Counted from the first letter of the stretch, positions 20,337 to 28,489 are shown. The stretch: 64,000 bases of DNA from Luteibacter sp. UNC138MFCol5.1 (GCF_900110505.1 NZ_FODZ01000003.1:311975-375974), one strand, 5' to 3'. Notes: generated by a model from the sequence alone, not told the origin. Translations and numbers: made by a program.

Positions 20337-21682
20337 GCCCCCTGCCCGAACACGCGCAACAGGCCGCGCGCCTTCGCACGCGTTTCGTCGAGTTCGCGCT
20401 CGGCGACGGAGTCGGTGACGATGCCCGCTCCCGCGCGCAGCGAGACGGTCGTGCCGTCCACCGCGAAGGTGCGGATGAGGATGTTGAGGTCCATGTCGCC
20501 ATCGTCGTCGAGATAACCGAGCGCGCCGGTGTACGCACCCCGCGGCTCCTGCTCGATGGCGCCGATGATTTCCATGCAGCGCACTTTCGGGCACCCCGTG
20601 ATGGTGCCGCCCGGGAACGTCGCGGCGATGACCTGGCCGGGCGTGACGTCGGCACGCGCGCGGCCACGGACGTTCGACACGATGTGGTGCACGTGCGCGT
20701 AGCTTTCGACGACCATGAGTTCGTCGACCTTCACGCTGCCCGGTACGCAGACGCGCCCGAGGTCGTTGCGCTCCAGGTCGATCAGCATCACGTGCTCCGC
20801 GCGCTCCTTCGGATGCGTCGTGAGTTCGCGGATGCGCGCCGCGTCGTTGTCGCCGGCCACGCGTGGACGCGTGCCCGCGATGGGCCGCGTCTGCAACACG
20901 CCGTCGCGCGATTCGACCAGGCGTTCGGGCGACGAGCTGACGACCGCCCAGCCAGGCCGCTGGATCATCCCCGCGAACGGTGCCGGGTTCGCGGCACGTA
21001 GCGCCCGCATGAGGCTCGCGGGTGCCGGCGGCGTGGCGAAGCGCGCGGTCCAGCGGCGCGACAGGTTGACTTGGAAGACATCGCCCGCGCGCAGGTGCTC
21101 GTGCACGCGCCGCACGCCATCGAGGAAACGCCCGGGGGCGTCTTCGTCGACCGCGTCGGGCAGCGCGAGCGGCATGTCTGGCATCACGACGTCGAGATCC
21201 GCCGCGAGCACATCGAGCCATGCTTCCGCCCCCTCCTCCACCACGAGGATCGTGCGCTGCTCGACGTGATCCACGATGGCGGCCGCCGGTGCGCGCATCG
21301 CGAAGGCGATCGGTGCGGAACCGGTCGACACGGGAAGGCGCAACGTCGGCTCGATCTGGCCGACGAGTTCATACGCGAGGTAGACGATCCAGCCGCCATG
21401 GAAAGGCAGGCCGTCGTCGACGCGCGGGCGACGGCGATCGCTCCATGCGGCATCGAGCGCGTCGAGGAAGCCTCCAGGGACGGCCACGCCACGCGCGTCG
21501 CGCGTCACGCCGTCACGCGACAGCGTGAGCGACGCGTCACCGGCGGCGAAGAGGATGTCGAAGCGGGACTGGGGCGTGCCCGTGACGGCGCTGGCGAGCA
21601 GCGCGGGATAGCGCTCCGGATACGACGCGGCCGGCGCGAGGAGATCGCGCCGGCCGGCCAGGGTTCGCGTGACGAAAGCCAA
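20333..21682 (-). CDS. pabB: Aminodeoxychorismate synthase component I
   Basis: The protein aminates chorismate in the p-aminobenzoate branch of folate synthesis, using ammonia from a PabA-type partner that is not in this window. The 449-residue sequence has the chorismate-binding core: DVFQVNLSRRW, TRPIAGTRPR, HVMLIDLERNDLGRV and TGCPKVRCMEIIGAIE. Pairing with pabC and the 4-bp overlap argue for PabB rather than anthranilate synthase. It follows fabF by 4 bp. Confidence 0.93.
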   Translation of the reverse strand: MAFVTRTLAGRRDLLAPAASYPERYPALLASAVTGTPQSRFDILFAAGDASLTLSRDGVTRDARGVAVPGGFLDALDAAWSDRRRPRVDDGLPFHGGWIVYLAYELVGQIEPTLRLPVSTGSAPIAFAMRAPAAAIVDHVEQRTILVVEEGAEAWLDVLAADLDVVMPDMPLALPDAVDEDAPGRFLDGVRRVHEHLRAGDVFQVNLSRRWTARFATPPAPASLMRALRAANPAPFAGMIQRPGWAVVSSSPERLVESRDGVLQTRPIAGTRPRVAGDNDAARIRELTTHPKERAEHVMLIDLERNDLGRVCVPGSVKVDELMVVESYAHVHHIVSNVRGRARADVTPGQVIAATFPGGTITGCPKVRCMEIIGAIEQEPRGAYTGALGYLDDDGDMDLNILIRTFAVDGTTVSLRAGAGIVTDSVAERELDETRAKARGLLRVFGQGA

Positions 21683-21686
21683 CGCG

Positions 21687-22976
21687 TCAGACGCGACGGA
21701 AGACGAGCGTGCCGTTCGTGCCGCCGAAACCGAACGAGTTCGACATCACCACGTCGAGGTCGGCCTTCTCGGCCTTGCCCGGCACAAGGTCCATGCCCAG
21801 CGCGGCGACTTCCGGATCGACGTCGACCAGGTTCATGGTCGGCGGGATGATGCCGTCGCGGATCGCGAGGATCGAGAAGATCGCCTCGACGCCGCCGGCG
21901 GCACCCAGCAGGTGGCCGGTGACCGACTTGGTCGAGCTGACCGCGAACTCGCCCTTCTTCGTGGCGTGGTCACCGAACACGTTGCGGATGGCCTTCGCTT
22001 CGCCAAGGTCGCCGACCGGCGTCGACGTGCCGTGCGCGTTGACGTACTGCACGTCTTCCGGCTTCAGGCCGGCGTCGTGAAGCGCGTTGCGCATGGCCAG
22101 CTCCGCGCCGTCGCCGCTCGGCGCGGTGATGTGATACGCGTCGCCACTCATGCCGAAGCCGACGAGCTCCGCCAGGATGTTCGCCCCACGCGCCTTCGCG
22201 AATTCGTACTCCTCGAGCATCAGCATGCCCGCGCCGTTCGACAGCAGGAAGCCGTCGCGGCCCGTGTCCCACGGACGGCTGGCGTGCGTCGGGTCGTCGT
22301 TGCGCGTGGACATGGCCTTGGCCGAGCAGAAACCCGCCATCGCCGTCGGCGTGGTGGCGAATTCGGCACCGCCCGCGAGCATCGCGTCGGCGTCGCCGTA
22401 CTGGATGAGGCGCATCGCCATGCCGATGTTGTGCGCGGCGGTGGTGCATGCGGACACGAGGGCGATGTTCGGACCCTTCATGCCGTGGTAGATGGAGAGA
22501 TTGCCGGCGACCATGTTGATGATCGAGCTCGGCACGTAGAACGGCGACACCTTGCGCGGACCCTTCTCGGCCAGTTCGAGCGCGGTGCCTTCGATCGTGT
22601 GCAGGCCGCCGATACCGGCGCCCGCCGCGATGCCGATACGGCCCGCGTTCTCGTCGGTGACGACGAGGCCCGACTGACGGAAAGCATGCGTGCCGGCGAC
22701 GATGCCGTAGTGGATGAACGGGTCCATCCGCTTGAAATCTTTCGCGATGGCGCGACGTTCGTCGTCCGGCGTGTCGGTGCCGGCGAAATACGCGTCGACG
22801 GGATCGAAATCCCTCACCTCGCCCGCGATGCGGGTGGTGTAGGCGCTGGCGTCGAAATCGGTGACAGGGCCGATGCCGCTGTTGCCTTCGACGACGTTCT
22901 TCCAGGCGGTGGCGAGATCGTTGCCGACCGGCGAGATGATTCCCATGCCGGTCACTACCACACGTCGCTTACTCAT
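21687..22976 (-). CDS. fabF: 3-oxoacyl-ACP synthase II
   Basis: This condensing enzyme elongates acyl-ACP with malonyl-ACP and is important for long-chain and unsaturated fatty acids. The 429-residue protein has the catalytic triad Cys177 (VSACTTAAHN), His315 (NAHGTSTP) and His355 (TGHLLGAAG). It is some 15 residues longer than the E. coli enzyme, mostly before the active site. It lies downstream of acpP, separated by about 150 bp that contain a terminator-like hairpin. Confidence 0.97.
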   Translation of the reverse strand: MSKRRVVVTGMGIISPVGNDLATAWKNVVEGNSGIGPVTDFDASAYTTRIAGEVRDFDPVDAYFAGTDTPDDERRAIAKDFKRMDPFIHYGIVAGTHAFRQSGLVVTDENAGRIGIAAGAGIGGLHTIEGTALELAEKGPRKVSPFYVPSSIINMVAGNLSIYHGMKGPNIALVSACTTAAHNIGMAMRLIQYGDADAMLAGGAEFATTPTAMAGFCSAKAMSTRNDDPTHASRPWDTGRDGFLLSNGAGMLMLEEYEFAKARGANILAELVGFGMSGDAYHITAPSGDGAELAMRNALHDAGLKPEDVQYVNAHGTSTPVGDLGEAKAIRNVFGDHATKKGEFAVSSTKSVTGHLLGAAGGVEAIFSILAIRDGIIPPTMNLVDVDPEVAALGMDLVPGKAEKADLDVVMSNSFGFGGTNGTLVFRRV

Positions 22977-23034
22977 GCGTTCTCATCCTTCACTTGTTCC
23001 GCGCAACCATACGCGGGCGCAGGTTGCGTTAGAC

Positions 23035-23063
23035 GCAAACGAAAACTGCGCCTATAGGCGCAG
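23035..23063 (-). terminator. Terminator or attenuator hairpin between acpP and fabF
   Basis: A 7-bp stem (23046-23052 with 23057-23063, CTGCGCC/GGCGCAG) with a TATA loop is followed on the minus strand by TTTTCGTTTGC. It would partly end the abundant acpP transcript before fabF. Confidence 0.6.
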
Positions 23064-23125
23064 CTTCCGTGTCGCTCGGAGATCGACGGGAGGCGCGCCT
23101 CCGATCGACGACCAGTCGGTTTCGA

Positions 23126-23365
23126 TCAGGCCTTGACGTGGGCCTTGACGTAGTCGACCGCCTGCTGGACCGTCGTGATCTTCTCGGCTTCTTCGTCCGG
23201 GATCTCGCACTCGAACTCTTCTTCGAGAGCCATCACCAGCTCGACGGTGTCGAGCGAGTCGGCGCCCAGATCGTCAACGAACGAAGCGTTGGGGTTCACT
23301 TCGTCTTCCTTCACGCCCAGCTGCTCAACGACGATCTTCTTGACGCGCTCTTCGATGGTGCTCAT
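23126..23365 (-). CDS. acpP: Acyl carrier protein
   Basis: This small acidic carrier holds growing acyl chains on a phosphopantetheine arm. The 79-residue protein is of standard length. Ser37 in [10 protein letters not shown] is the attachment site. A purine-rich ribosome-binding site lies just upstream of the ATG at 23365. Hairpins on both sides (23496-23526 and 23046-23063) suggest it is transcribed partly as its own unit, as expected for such an abundant protein. Confidence 0.98.
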   Translation of the reverse strand: MSTIEERVKKIVVEQLGVKEDEVNPNASFVDDLGADSLDTVELVMALEEEFECEIPDEEAEKITTVQQAVDYVKAHVKA

Positions 23366-23489
23366 GTTGCCTTTACCTCCCGAGGGGAAAATCCGGCGGC
23401 ATTGTAGTGGCTAAGGCGGGGGCCCGCCACACACCGCCGTTACGTGGATGGCGCCCGATTTGGTTCGCCGGGCGCGAAATGACGATTGT

Positions 23490-23526
23490 CTCTCAAAAAC
23501 GGGCCGGTGGCGACTGCCGCCGGCCC
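23490..23526 (-). terminator. Terminator after fabG
   Basis: A GC-rich hairpin begins 9 bp past the fabG stop (stem from GGGCCGG at 23501-23507 and CCGGCCC at 23520-23526, extended inward with one G-T pair). It is followed on the minus strand by GTTTTTGAGAG. It separates fabH-fabD-fabG from acpP. Confidence 0.7.
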
Positions 23527-23534
23527 CAGGCCCG

Positions 23535-24278
23535 TCAGGGCATGTACATGCCGCCGTTGACGTGCAGGGTCTCGCCCGTGATGTAGCGGGCGGCCGGCGA
23601 CGCCAGGAAGGCCACGGCTTCGGCGATGTCGCTGGCCTCGCCAAGGTGGCCCAGCGCGATGCCCGCCAGCAGCGCTTCACGCTGCTCCTCCGGCAGGGCG
23701 CGCGTCATGTCGGTGTCGATGAAGCCCGGCGCGACGACGTTCACGGTGATGCCGCGGGAGCCGATCTCACGCGCCAGCGATTTGGAGAACGCGATGATGC
23801 CGGCCTTCGCCGCCGCGTAGTTGGCCTGACCCGGGTTGCCGGTGACGCCGACGACCGACGCGATGCTGATGATGCGGCCCTTGCGCGCCTTCATCATGCC
23901 GCGCATCACGGCCTTGGAGGTTCGGAACACCGACGTGAGGTTCGTGTCCATGATCGCGCTCCAGTCGTCTTCCTTCATGCGCATGAGGAGCTGGTCACGC
24001 GTGATGCCCGCATTGTTCACGAGCACGGAAACCGCGCCGCTCTCCTTCGCGATGCCGTCGATCAGCGCCTCGATCGCGGCCGGGTCCGTCACGTCGAGCA
24101 CGCGACCGTGGCCGCCGTGGGCGGCAAGGCGCTCGCCGATGGCCTTCGCGCCGGATTCACTGGTGGCGGTGCCGTAGACGGTGGCGCCAAGGGCGGCGAG
24201 GCGGTCGGCGATGGCGGCGCCGATGCCGCGGCTCGCGCCGGTGACGAGGGCGATTTCACCCTGCAGGGTTGCTGTCAT
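23535..24278 (-). CDS. fabG: 3-oxoacyl-ACP reductase
   Basis: This enzyme reduces 3-oxoacyl-ACP to 3-hydroxyacyl-ACP with NADPH. The 247-residue short-chain dehydrogenase has the dinucleotide motif TGASRGIG (13-20), NNAG (88-91), and the catalytic Ser141, Tyr154 and Lys158 in ANYAAAKAG. The gene sits between fabD, 23 bp upstream, and acpP, the classic fab order. It is followed by a strong hairpin. Confidence 0.97.
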   Translation of the reverse strand: MTATLQGEIALVTGASRGIGAAIADRLAALGATVYGTATSESGAKAIGERLAAHGGHGRVLDVTDPAAIEALIDGIAKESGAVSVLVNNAGITRDQLLMRMKEDDWSAIMDTNLTSVFRTSKAVMRGMMKARKGRIISIASVVGVTGNPGQANYAAAKAGIIAFSKSLAREIGSRGITVNVVAPGFIDTDMTRALPEEQREALLAGIALGHLGEASDIAEAVAFLASPAARYITGETLHVNGGMYMP

Positions 24279-24301
24279 GGGGGATGTCCTGTTGTACGTG
24301 A

Positions 24302-25249
24302 TCAGGCGGAGGGCGCGAGCGCCGCGTCGAGTTCGGCGGGCGTGCCGATGGCCTTGCCCTCGATCGACTTGTCGATGCGCTTGATGAGGCCGGTGAGGAC
24401 CTTACCGGGGCCACATTCGATGGTCTGGACGATTCCTGCCGCGGCGAGCGCCTGCACGCACTCGGTCCAGCGGACCGGCAGGTACAGCTGGCGCATCAGC
24501 GCTCCACGGATGTCCTCGACGGTGCCGTGCACCTTCGCGTCGGCGTTCTGCACCACGGGGATCGACGGCATGGACCACGCGATGGCGGCCATGCGCTCGC
24601 CGAGCGCGTCCGCGGCGTCGCGCATGAGCATGCAATGCGAGGGTACGGACACCGCGAGCTTCACGGCCTTCTTCACGCCGAGTTCGGCGAGGCGCGCGAT
24701 GACCCGGTCCACGGCGTCGGCGTGTCCCGCGATCACCAGCTGGCCCGGCGAATTGAAGTTGGCGGGCGCCACGATCTGGCCTTGCGCCACCTCCTCGCAC
24801 ACCTGCGCGATCTGGGCGTCGTCGCCTCCCAGGATGGCGGCCATGGCTCCGACGCCCGGCGGCACCGCGGCCTGCATCAGTCGGCCACGCTCGGCCACGA
24901 GGCCCGCGGCATCCTTCAGCGAGAGCGCGCCCGCGGCGACCAGCGCGCTGTATTCACCAAGGCTATGGCCCGAAAGGTACGCCGGCAGGGCGCCGCCCTG
25001 CTTCACCCACACGCGCCACACGGCGACGCTGGCCGCCAGCAGGGCCGGCTGCGTGTTCTCGGTGCTGTTGAGGAGGTCTTGCGGGCCATCCTGGCTGATG
25101 GCCCAGAGATCGACGCCGGCACCTTCCGACGCTTCGTCGAAGGTGGCCTTCACTTCCGGATGGATGGCCGCGAGCTCGGCGAGCATGCCGATGGACTGCG
25201 AGCCCTGGCCGGGAAACACGAAGGCGAGCGAGGCGCTGGATGAGGTCAT
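24302..25249 (-). CDS. fabD: Malonyl-CoA:ACP transacylase
   Basis: This enzyme loads malonate from CoA onto AcpP. I start at ATG 25249 (MTSSSASLAFVFPGQGSQ), giving 315 residues; an upstream in-frame ATG would add 29 residues of unlike sequence. The catalytic serine is Ser96 in SGHSLGEYSAL, and SVPSHCMLM holds the active-site histidine. About 210 bp with a large palindrome separate it from fabH. Confidence 0.97.
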   Translation of the reverse strand: MTSSSASLAFVFPGQGSQSIGMLAELAAIHPEVKATFDEASEGAGVDLWAISQDGPQDLLNSTENTQPALLAASVAVWRVWVKQGGALPAYLSGHSLGEYSALVAAGALSLKDAAGLVAERGRLMQAAVPPGVGAMAAILGGDDAQIAQVCEEVAQGQIVAPANFNSPGQLVIAGHADAVDRVIARLAELGVKKAVKLAVSVPSHCMLMRDAADALGERMAAIAWSMPSIPVVQNADAKVHGTVEDIRGALMRQLYLPVRWTECVQALAAAGIVQTIECGPGKVLTGLIKRIDKSIEGKAIGTPAELDAALAPSA

Positions 25250-25299
25250 GCGAAACGGTTCCGGGACTTCAAACCGCGCATGGTGCCAGCAACCCATGG

Positions 25300-25316
25300 G
25301 CGAATGCACCATTCGC
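25300..25316. repeat. Short inverted repeat upstream of fabD
   Basis: GCGAATG at 25300-25306 and CATTCGC at 25310-25316 form a perfect 7-bp hairpin with a 3-nt loop. It lies in the same fabD-fabH gap as the larger palindrome and may be part of a second REP-like unit. Confidence 0.55.
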
Positions 25317-25369
25317 GGGCGTGTGGTGGGCGGCACCGCCTTGATCCTGGAAGCACGGCTTCGCAGGGT

Positions 25370-25445
25370 TCGCCGATACGATCGGCTCCCACACCTCCGG
25401 TAGAAGGGTCACTACCGGAGGTGTGGGAGCCGATCGTATCGGCGA
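25370..25445. repeat. 34-bp perfect inverted repeat of GTGGGAGC type (REP-like element)
   Basis: Arms 25370-25403 and 25412-25445 are exact reverse complements around an 8-nt loop. Each arm contains GTGTGGGAGCCGATCG. This looks like two head-to-head REP units of the kind found in Pseudomonas and Xanthomonadales. The transcript between fabH and fabD would form a very stable hairpin, without a T-run. Confidence 0.88.
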
Positions 25446-25457
25446 TTTCATGCCGCC

Positions 25458-26426
25458 TCAGTAACGCAGCAGCGCCGAGGCCCACGTGAAACCGCCGCCG
25501 AACGCCTCGAGCAGCAGGTTCTGGCCGCGCTGGACCTTGCCCGAACGCACCGCGTAATCGAGCGCGAGCGGCACCGAACCGGCCGACGTGTTGGCGTGCT
25601 TGTCGACGGTCACGATCACGCGGTCCATCGACATGTTCAGGCGCTTGGCCGTGGCTTCGATGATGCGCAGGTTCGCCTGGTGGGGGATCAGCCAGTCGAT
25701 CTCGTCTTCCTTCATGCCGGCGTCCTCGAGGGTTTCGCCGACGAGGGAGTCGAGCGTCTTCACGGCGACCTTGAACACTTCGCGGCCGAGCATGTTGATG
25801 CGCACGCCGTGGTTCGGCTCGTCCTTGAATCCGGCGGACACGCCGACCGGATTGAACAGGAGGTGCTTGAACCCGCCGTCCGCGCGCAGGCGCGTGGTGA
25901 AGATGCCCGGCTCGTCCGAGGCTTCCAGCACGACCGCACCGGCGCCGTCGCCGAACAGCACGCACGTCTCGCGCTCCGTCCAGTCGACCATGCGGGTCAG
26001 CGTCTCCGCACCGATCACGAGCGCCCGCTTCGACTGGCCGCTGCGGATGAACGCGTTGGCGACGCCGAGGGCATAGACGAAGCCGGAACAGGCGGCGTTG
26101 ACGTCGAACGCCGCGCAGCCGTTGGCGCCGAGACGGTGCTGCACGAGGCAGGCGGTGGACGGGAAAATGATGTCGGGCGTGGTGGTGCCGAGGACGATCA
26201 GGTCGATCTCGGACGCCTTGACGCCGGCCGCCTCGAGCGCGCGCTGCGCGGCGAGGAAGGCGAGATCGCCGGTGGTTTCGCCGTCGGCCGCGACGTGGCG
26301 CTCGGTGATGCCGGTGCGCGTGCGGATCCACTCGTCGCTCGTTTCGACGATTTTTTCGAGGTCGGCGTTGGTCAGCACCTTGTCGGGAAGTGCGCTGCCG
26401 GTACCGATGATGCGTGCGTATTTCAG
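25458..26426 (-). CDS. fabH: 3-oxoacyl-ACP synthase III, probable CTG start
   Basis: This enzyme starts fatty acid synthesis by condensing acetyl-CoA with malonyl-ACP. Catalytic Cys113 lies in NAACSGF, and the partner residues are in IPHQANLRI and DKHANTSAG. The conserved first strand (KYARIIGTGSALPDKV) is encoded upstream of the first canonical start, GTG 26378. The only plausible initiator ahead of it is CTG 26426, before the in-frame stop at 26442-26444. This gives 322 residues, the normal size, with a weak GGGGA box 7 nt away. The CTG overlaps the stop of a 5-codon ATG ORF (26440-26423). Starting at GTG would leave 306 residues and remove a core strand. Confidence 0.9.
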   Translation of the reverse strand: MKYARIIGTGSALPDKVLTNADLEKIVETSDEWIRTRTGITERHVAADGETTGDLAFLAAQRALEAAGVKASEIDLIVLGTTTPDIIFPSTACLVQHRLGANGCAAFDVNAACSGFVYALGVANAFIRSGQSKRALVIGAETLTRMVDWTERETCVLFGDGAGAVVLEASDEPGIFTTRLRADGGFKHLLFNPVGVSAGFKDEPNHGVRINMLGREVFKVAVKTLDSLVGETLEDAGMKEDEIDWLIPHQANLRIIEATAKRLNMSMDRVIVTVDKHANTSAGSVPLALDYAVRSGKVQRGQNLLLEAFGGGFTWASALLRY

Positions 26427-26499
26427 GACCGTATCCCCATGTCAGGGAGGATTCGCCCGGACGCGATCAACGGGCCCGGGGCCGGGATGAATCGGTATG

Positions 26500-26532
26500 C
26501 CACAAACGCAAAGCGGCGCGTCACCGCGCCGC
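26500..26532 (-). terminator. Terminator-like hairpin between rpmF and fabH
   Basis: An 8-bp perfect stem (26513-26520 with 26525-26532, GCGGCGCG/CGCGCCGC) with a TCAC loop is followed on the minus strand by TTTGCGTTTG. It may reduce read-through from yceD-rpmF into fabH. Confidence 0.6.
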
Positions 26533-26562
26533 CTGCGTCGAGATCGTCCCTAGGCGGGAAGA

Positions 26563-26757
26563 TCAGTCCTCGACTTCAACCGCACCGCGGGTGTCGATGA
26601 CCTTCTTGCCACGGTAGAAACCGTCCTTCGTCACGTGGTGACGCAGGTGGACTTCACCGCTGGTCGGGTCGGTCGACAGCTGCACGGACTTCAGCGCGTC
26701 GTGCGAACGGCGCATGCCGCGGGTGGACGGGGTCTTGCGGCTCTTGGCAACGGCCAT
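26563..26757 (-). CDS. rpmF: 50S ribosomal protein L32
   Basis: This small basic protein of the large ribosomal subunit has 64 residues and starts [22 protein letters not shown], which is diagnostic. The family's zinc-binding cysteines are absent, as in many proteobacterial L32 proteins. It follows yceD by 18 bp, the widespread arrangement. In many bacteria plsX comes next, but here a hairpin and fabH follow. Confidence 0.97.
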   Translation of the reverse strand: MAVAKSRKTPSTRGMRRSHDALKSVQLSTDPTSGEVHLRHHVTKDGFYRGKKVIDTRGAVEVED

Positions 26758-26775
26758 GGCAAATCTCCAGCGAAA

Positions 26776-27294
26776 TTACTTTTTCATGAGTTCGCGGAGT
26801 GCCGCGAACGGGTTTTCGGTCGTTTCCTGCGAGGGCTCGTCGTCCTCACCGGGTCCAGTCACGTCGTCGGGCAACTCGTAGGCCGGATTGACCGGAACCA
26901 GGGGCAGCGCCAACAGCAGTTCATCTTCGATCGTCACGGAGGGGTCGAGCTTGCCGTCCTCTTCGAGGAGCAGCGGCTCGTATCCCGGGGGAAGGCCGGC
27001 TTCCTCCTCTTCCCGCTTGATCAGTCCGAGGCGTGTGTCGACGGCCACCGGGAGCACGAAGGGCTCCAGCGAGCGCTGACAGATGACCGTCAGCGAGGCG
27101 TTCGCACGCACCGCCACGTAGGCCACACCCAGTTCGTCACGTCCGAAGTCCAGCTCGTAGGCGACATCGCCTTCCGGCGACGCGACCACTTCGCCGAGGC
27201 GGGCAAGCGCCGACACGGGAAGATGGCCCTGGAACGAACGCCGCGCACGAACTTCGCGCCAAGCGTCCACGGACGATGGCAAGGTCACGGACAT
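26776..27294 (-). CDS. yceD: YceD family protein (DUF177), 23S rRNA accumulation protein
   Basis: YceD proteins are linked to 23S rRNA or large-subunit maturation in bacteria and plants and are typically encoded just before rpmF, as here. The 172-residue product has the N-terminal LPSSVDAWREVRARRSFQG and the acidic core with DLGRDELG-like and LPLVPVNPAYELPDD segments. The C-terminus is FAALRELMKK. The ATG at 27294 lies only 9 nt from a good -10 hexamer, so the message may be nearly leaderless. Confidence 0.9.
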   Translation of the reverse strand: MSVTLPSSVDAWREVRARRSFQGHLPVSALARLGEVVASPEGDVAYELDFGRDELGVAYVAVRANASLTVICQRSLEPFVLPVAVDTRLGLIKREEEEAGLPPGYEPLLLEEDGKLDPSVTIEDELLLALPLVPVNPAYELPDDVTGPGEDDEPSQETTENPFAALRELMKK

Positions 27295-27303
27295 AATCGT
27301 GAA

Positions 27304-27332
27304 ATGGTAGGCATCAACATCCCTGAAGTCAA
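27304..27332 (-). promoter_or_regulatory. Sigma-70-type promoter of yceD-rpmF
   Basis: Minus-strand -35 TTGACT (27327-27332) and -10 TACCAT (27304-27309) are separated by exactly 17 bp. The start codon begins 9 nt after the -10, so transcription should begin within 0-3 nt of the ATG. Confidence 0.65.
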
Positions 27333-27451
27333 CCGGTTAGGCGCCTTCACGCGCATGCGCGGCCGCTTTTGCGCGGCCTGCCGCGTTTCGGGCAGACTGC
27401 CGAGGTTCGGGGAATTCTGCCGCAACACGCCTGCGAGGGAGAAGAGGAAGC

Positions 27452-27898
27452 GTGTTTTCCGTTGCGTATTATGCACTTGCCGGGGTCATCCTGGTGGCCG
27501 CCGCGCTGTGCGTGTGGATCCTCCGCCATCAGCGCTCGCGCCGGCGGCATGGCGCGTTGCAGGACCTCATGGACAACGCGGACCGTCTCGAGTCCGATCT
27601 CAAGGACTGTCGCGACCGGCTCCAGCGAGCCCATGCCGTGATGTCGGTCAGTCCGGACCTACCCGCCGCGGGGGAGGTCGAGGCCCAGCAGGCCGTCGAC
27701 TCCGGACTCCGCGCCCTGCTCCAGCAACGGCTCTGGATCCGCGACCGCGCCCCGGACGCGAGCCAGCGCGAACTCGACCAGGCGGTGGACGCCCTCGTCC
27801 GCGCCCGCCACCAGCTCGAGCCGCGCCTGCGCGCGCTCGACGACGCGCAGACGGCCCTCGATACCGCCGTCCGCGAACACATCCACAAGGATTTCTAG
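27452..27898 (+). CDS. Hypothetical single-span membrane protein with helical cytoplasmic part
   Basis: I do not recognise a family. The 148-residue product starts at GTG 27452 after a GAGGAAG-type ribosome-binding site. A membrane segment covers about residues 5-24, followed by a basic cluster (RHQRSRRRHG), so the rest probably lies in the cytoplasm. Residues 35-148 are charged and helix-prone with heptad-like spacing (MDNADRLESDLKDCRDRL), suggesting a coiled coil. It lies 1 bp upstream of the maf-like gene, so the two are probably co-transcribed. Confidence 0.75.
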   Translation: MFSVAYYALAGVILVAAALCVWILRHQRSRRRHGALQDLMDNADRLESDLKDCRDRLQRAHAVMSVSPDLPAAGEVEAQQAVDSGLRALLQQRLWIRDRAPDASQRELDQAVDALVRARHQLEPRLRALDDAQTALDTAVREHIHKDF

Positions 27899-27899
27899 C

Positions 27900-28484
27900 G
27901 TGTCACCGCAGCCGACCATCGTCCTCGCCTCCACGTCGCCCTACCGCGCCGCCCTGCTGCGCCGGCTGCTCGATCATTTCGAGCAGGCGGCGCCTGGCAC
28001 CGACGAGGCGCCGCTACCGGACGAGCCACCGGCGGATCGCGCCGCCCGGCTCGCCGAAGCCAAGGCGCGGGCCGTGGCGGCGTCGCATCCGGGCGCGGTG
28101 GTCATCGGCTCCGACCAGGTAGCGGACCTCGACGGGCGCGTGCTCGACAAGCCCGGCACGGTGCACGTGGCGCACCGGCAACTTGCCGCGAGTTCCGGTC
28201 GGGAGGTGGTCTTCCATACCGCCGTCTGCGTGATCGACCTGCGCGGCGACGCGACCACGCATGTGGACGAAACCCGCGTGCGCTTCCGCGACCTCTCGGC
28301 GGAAGACATCGCGCGCTACGTGGAGCGCGAGCGCCCGCTCGACTGCGCAGGCAGCTTCAAGTGCGAAGGCCTGGGCATCGTGCTGTTCGAACGCATCGAC
28401 AACGAAGATCCCACGGCGCTGGTCGGCCTGCCCCTGATCGCGACCGCACGACTGCTGCGCGCGGCGGGAGTGGTATTGCCCTAG
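27900..28484 (+). CDS. Maf family nucleoside triphosphate pyrophosphatase (YceF type)
   Basis: Maf proteins hydrolyse non-canonical or methylated nucleoside triphosphates. The YceF subgroup prefers 7-methyl-GTP, while the YhdE subgroup acts on dTTP/UTP. The 194-residue protein has the N-terminal STSPYRAALLRRL motif, GSDQVADLDG with the catalytic acid, and the DCAGSFKCEGLG segment, which fits YceF rather than YhdE. In E. coli yceF lies next to yceD-rpmF; here it is divergent from them, which supports the assignment. It starts at GTG 27900. Confidence 0.9.
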   Translation: MSPQPTIVLASTSPYRAALLRRLLDHFEQAAPGTDEAPLPDEPPADRAARLAEAKARAVAASHPGAVVIGSDQVADLDGRVLDKPGTVHVAHRQLAASSGREVVFHTAVCVIDLRGDATTHVDETRVRFRDLSAEDIARYVERERPLDCAGSFKCEGLGIVLFERIDNEDPTALVGLPLIATARLLRAAGVVLP

Positions 28485-28489
28485 GCCGC

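Noticed and set aside
26423-26440. A frameshift in fabH that would join the ATG at 26440 to the fabH frame
   Set aside because: The ATG frame stops after five codons and the fabH frame is intact from CTG onward; no single-base change is needed to explain the gene. An error remains possible and is noted in the finding.
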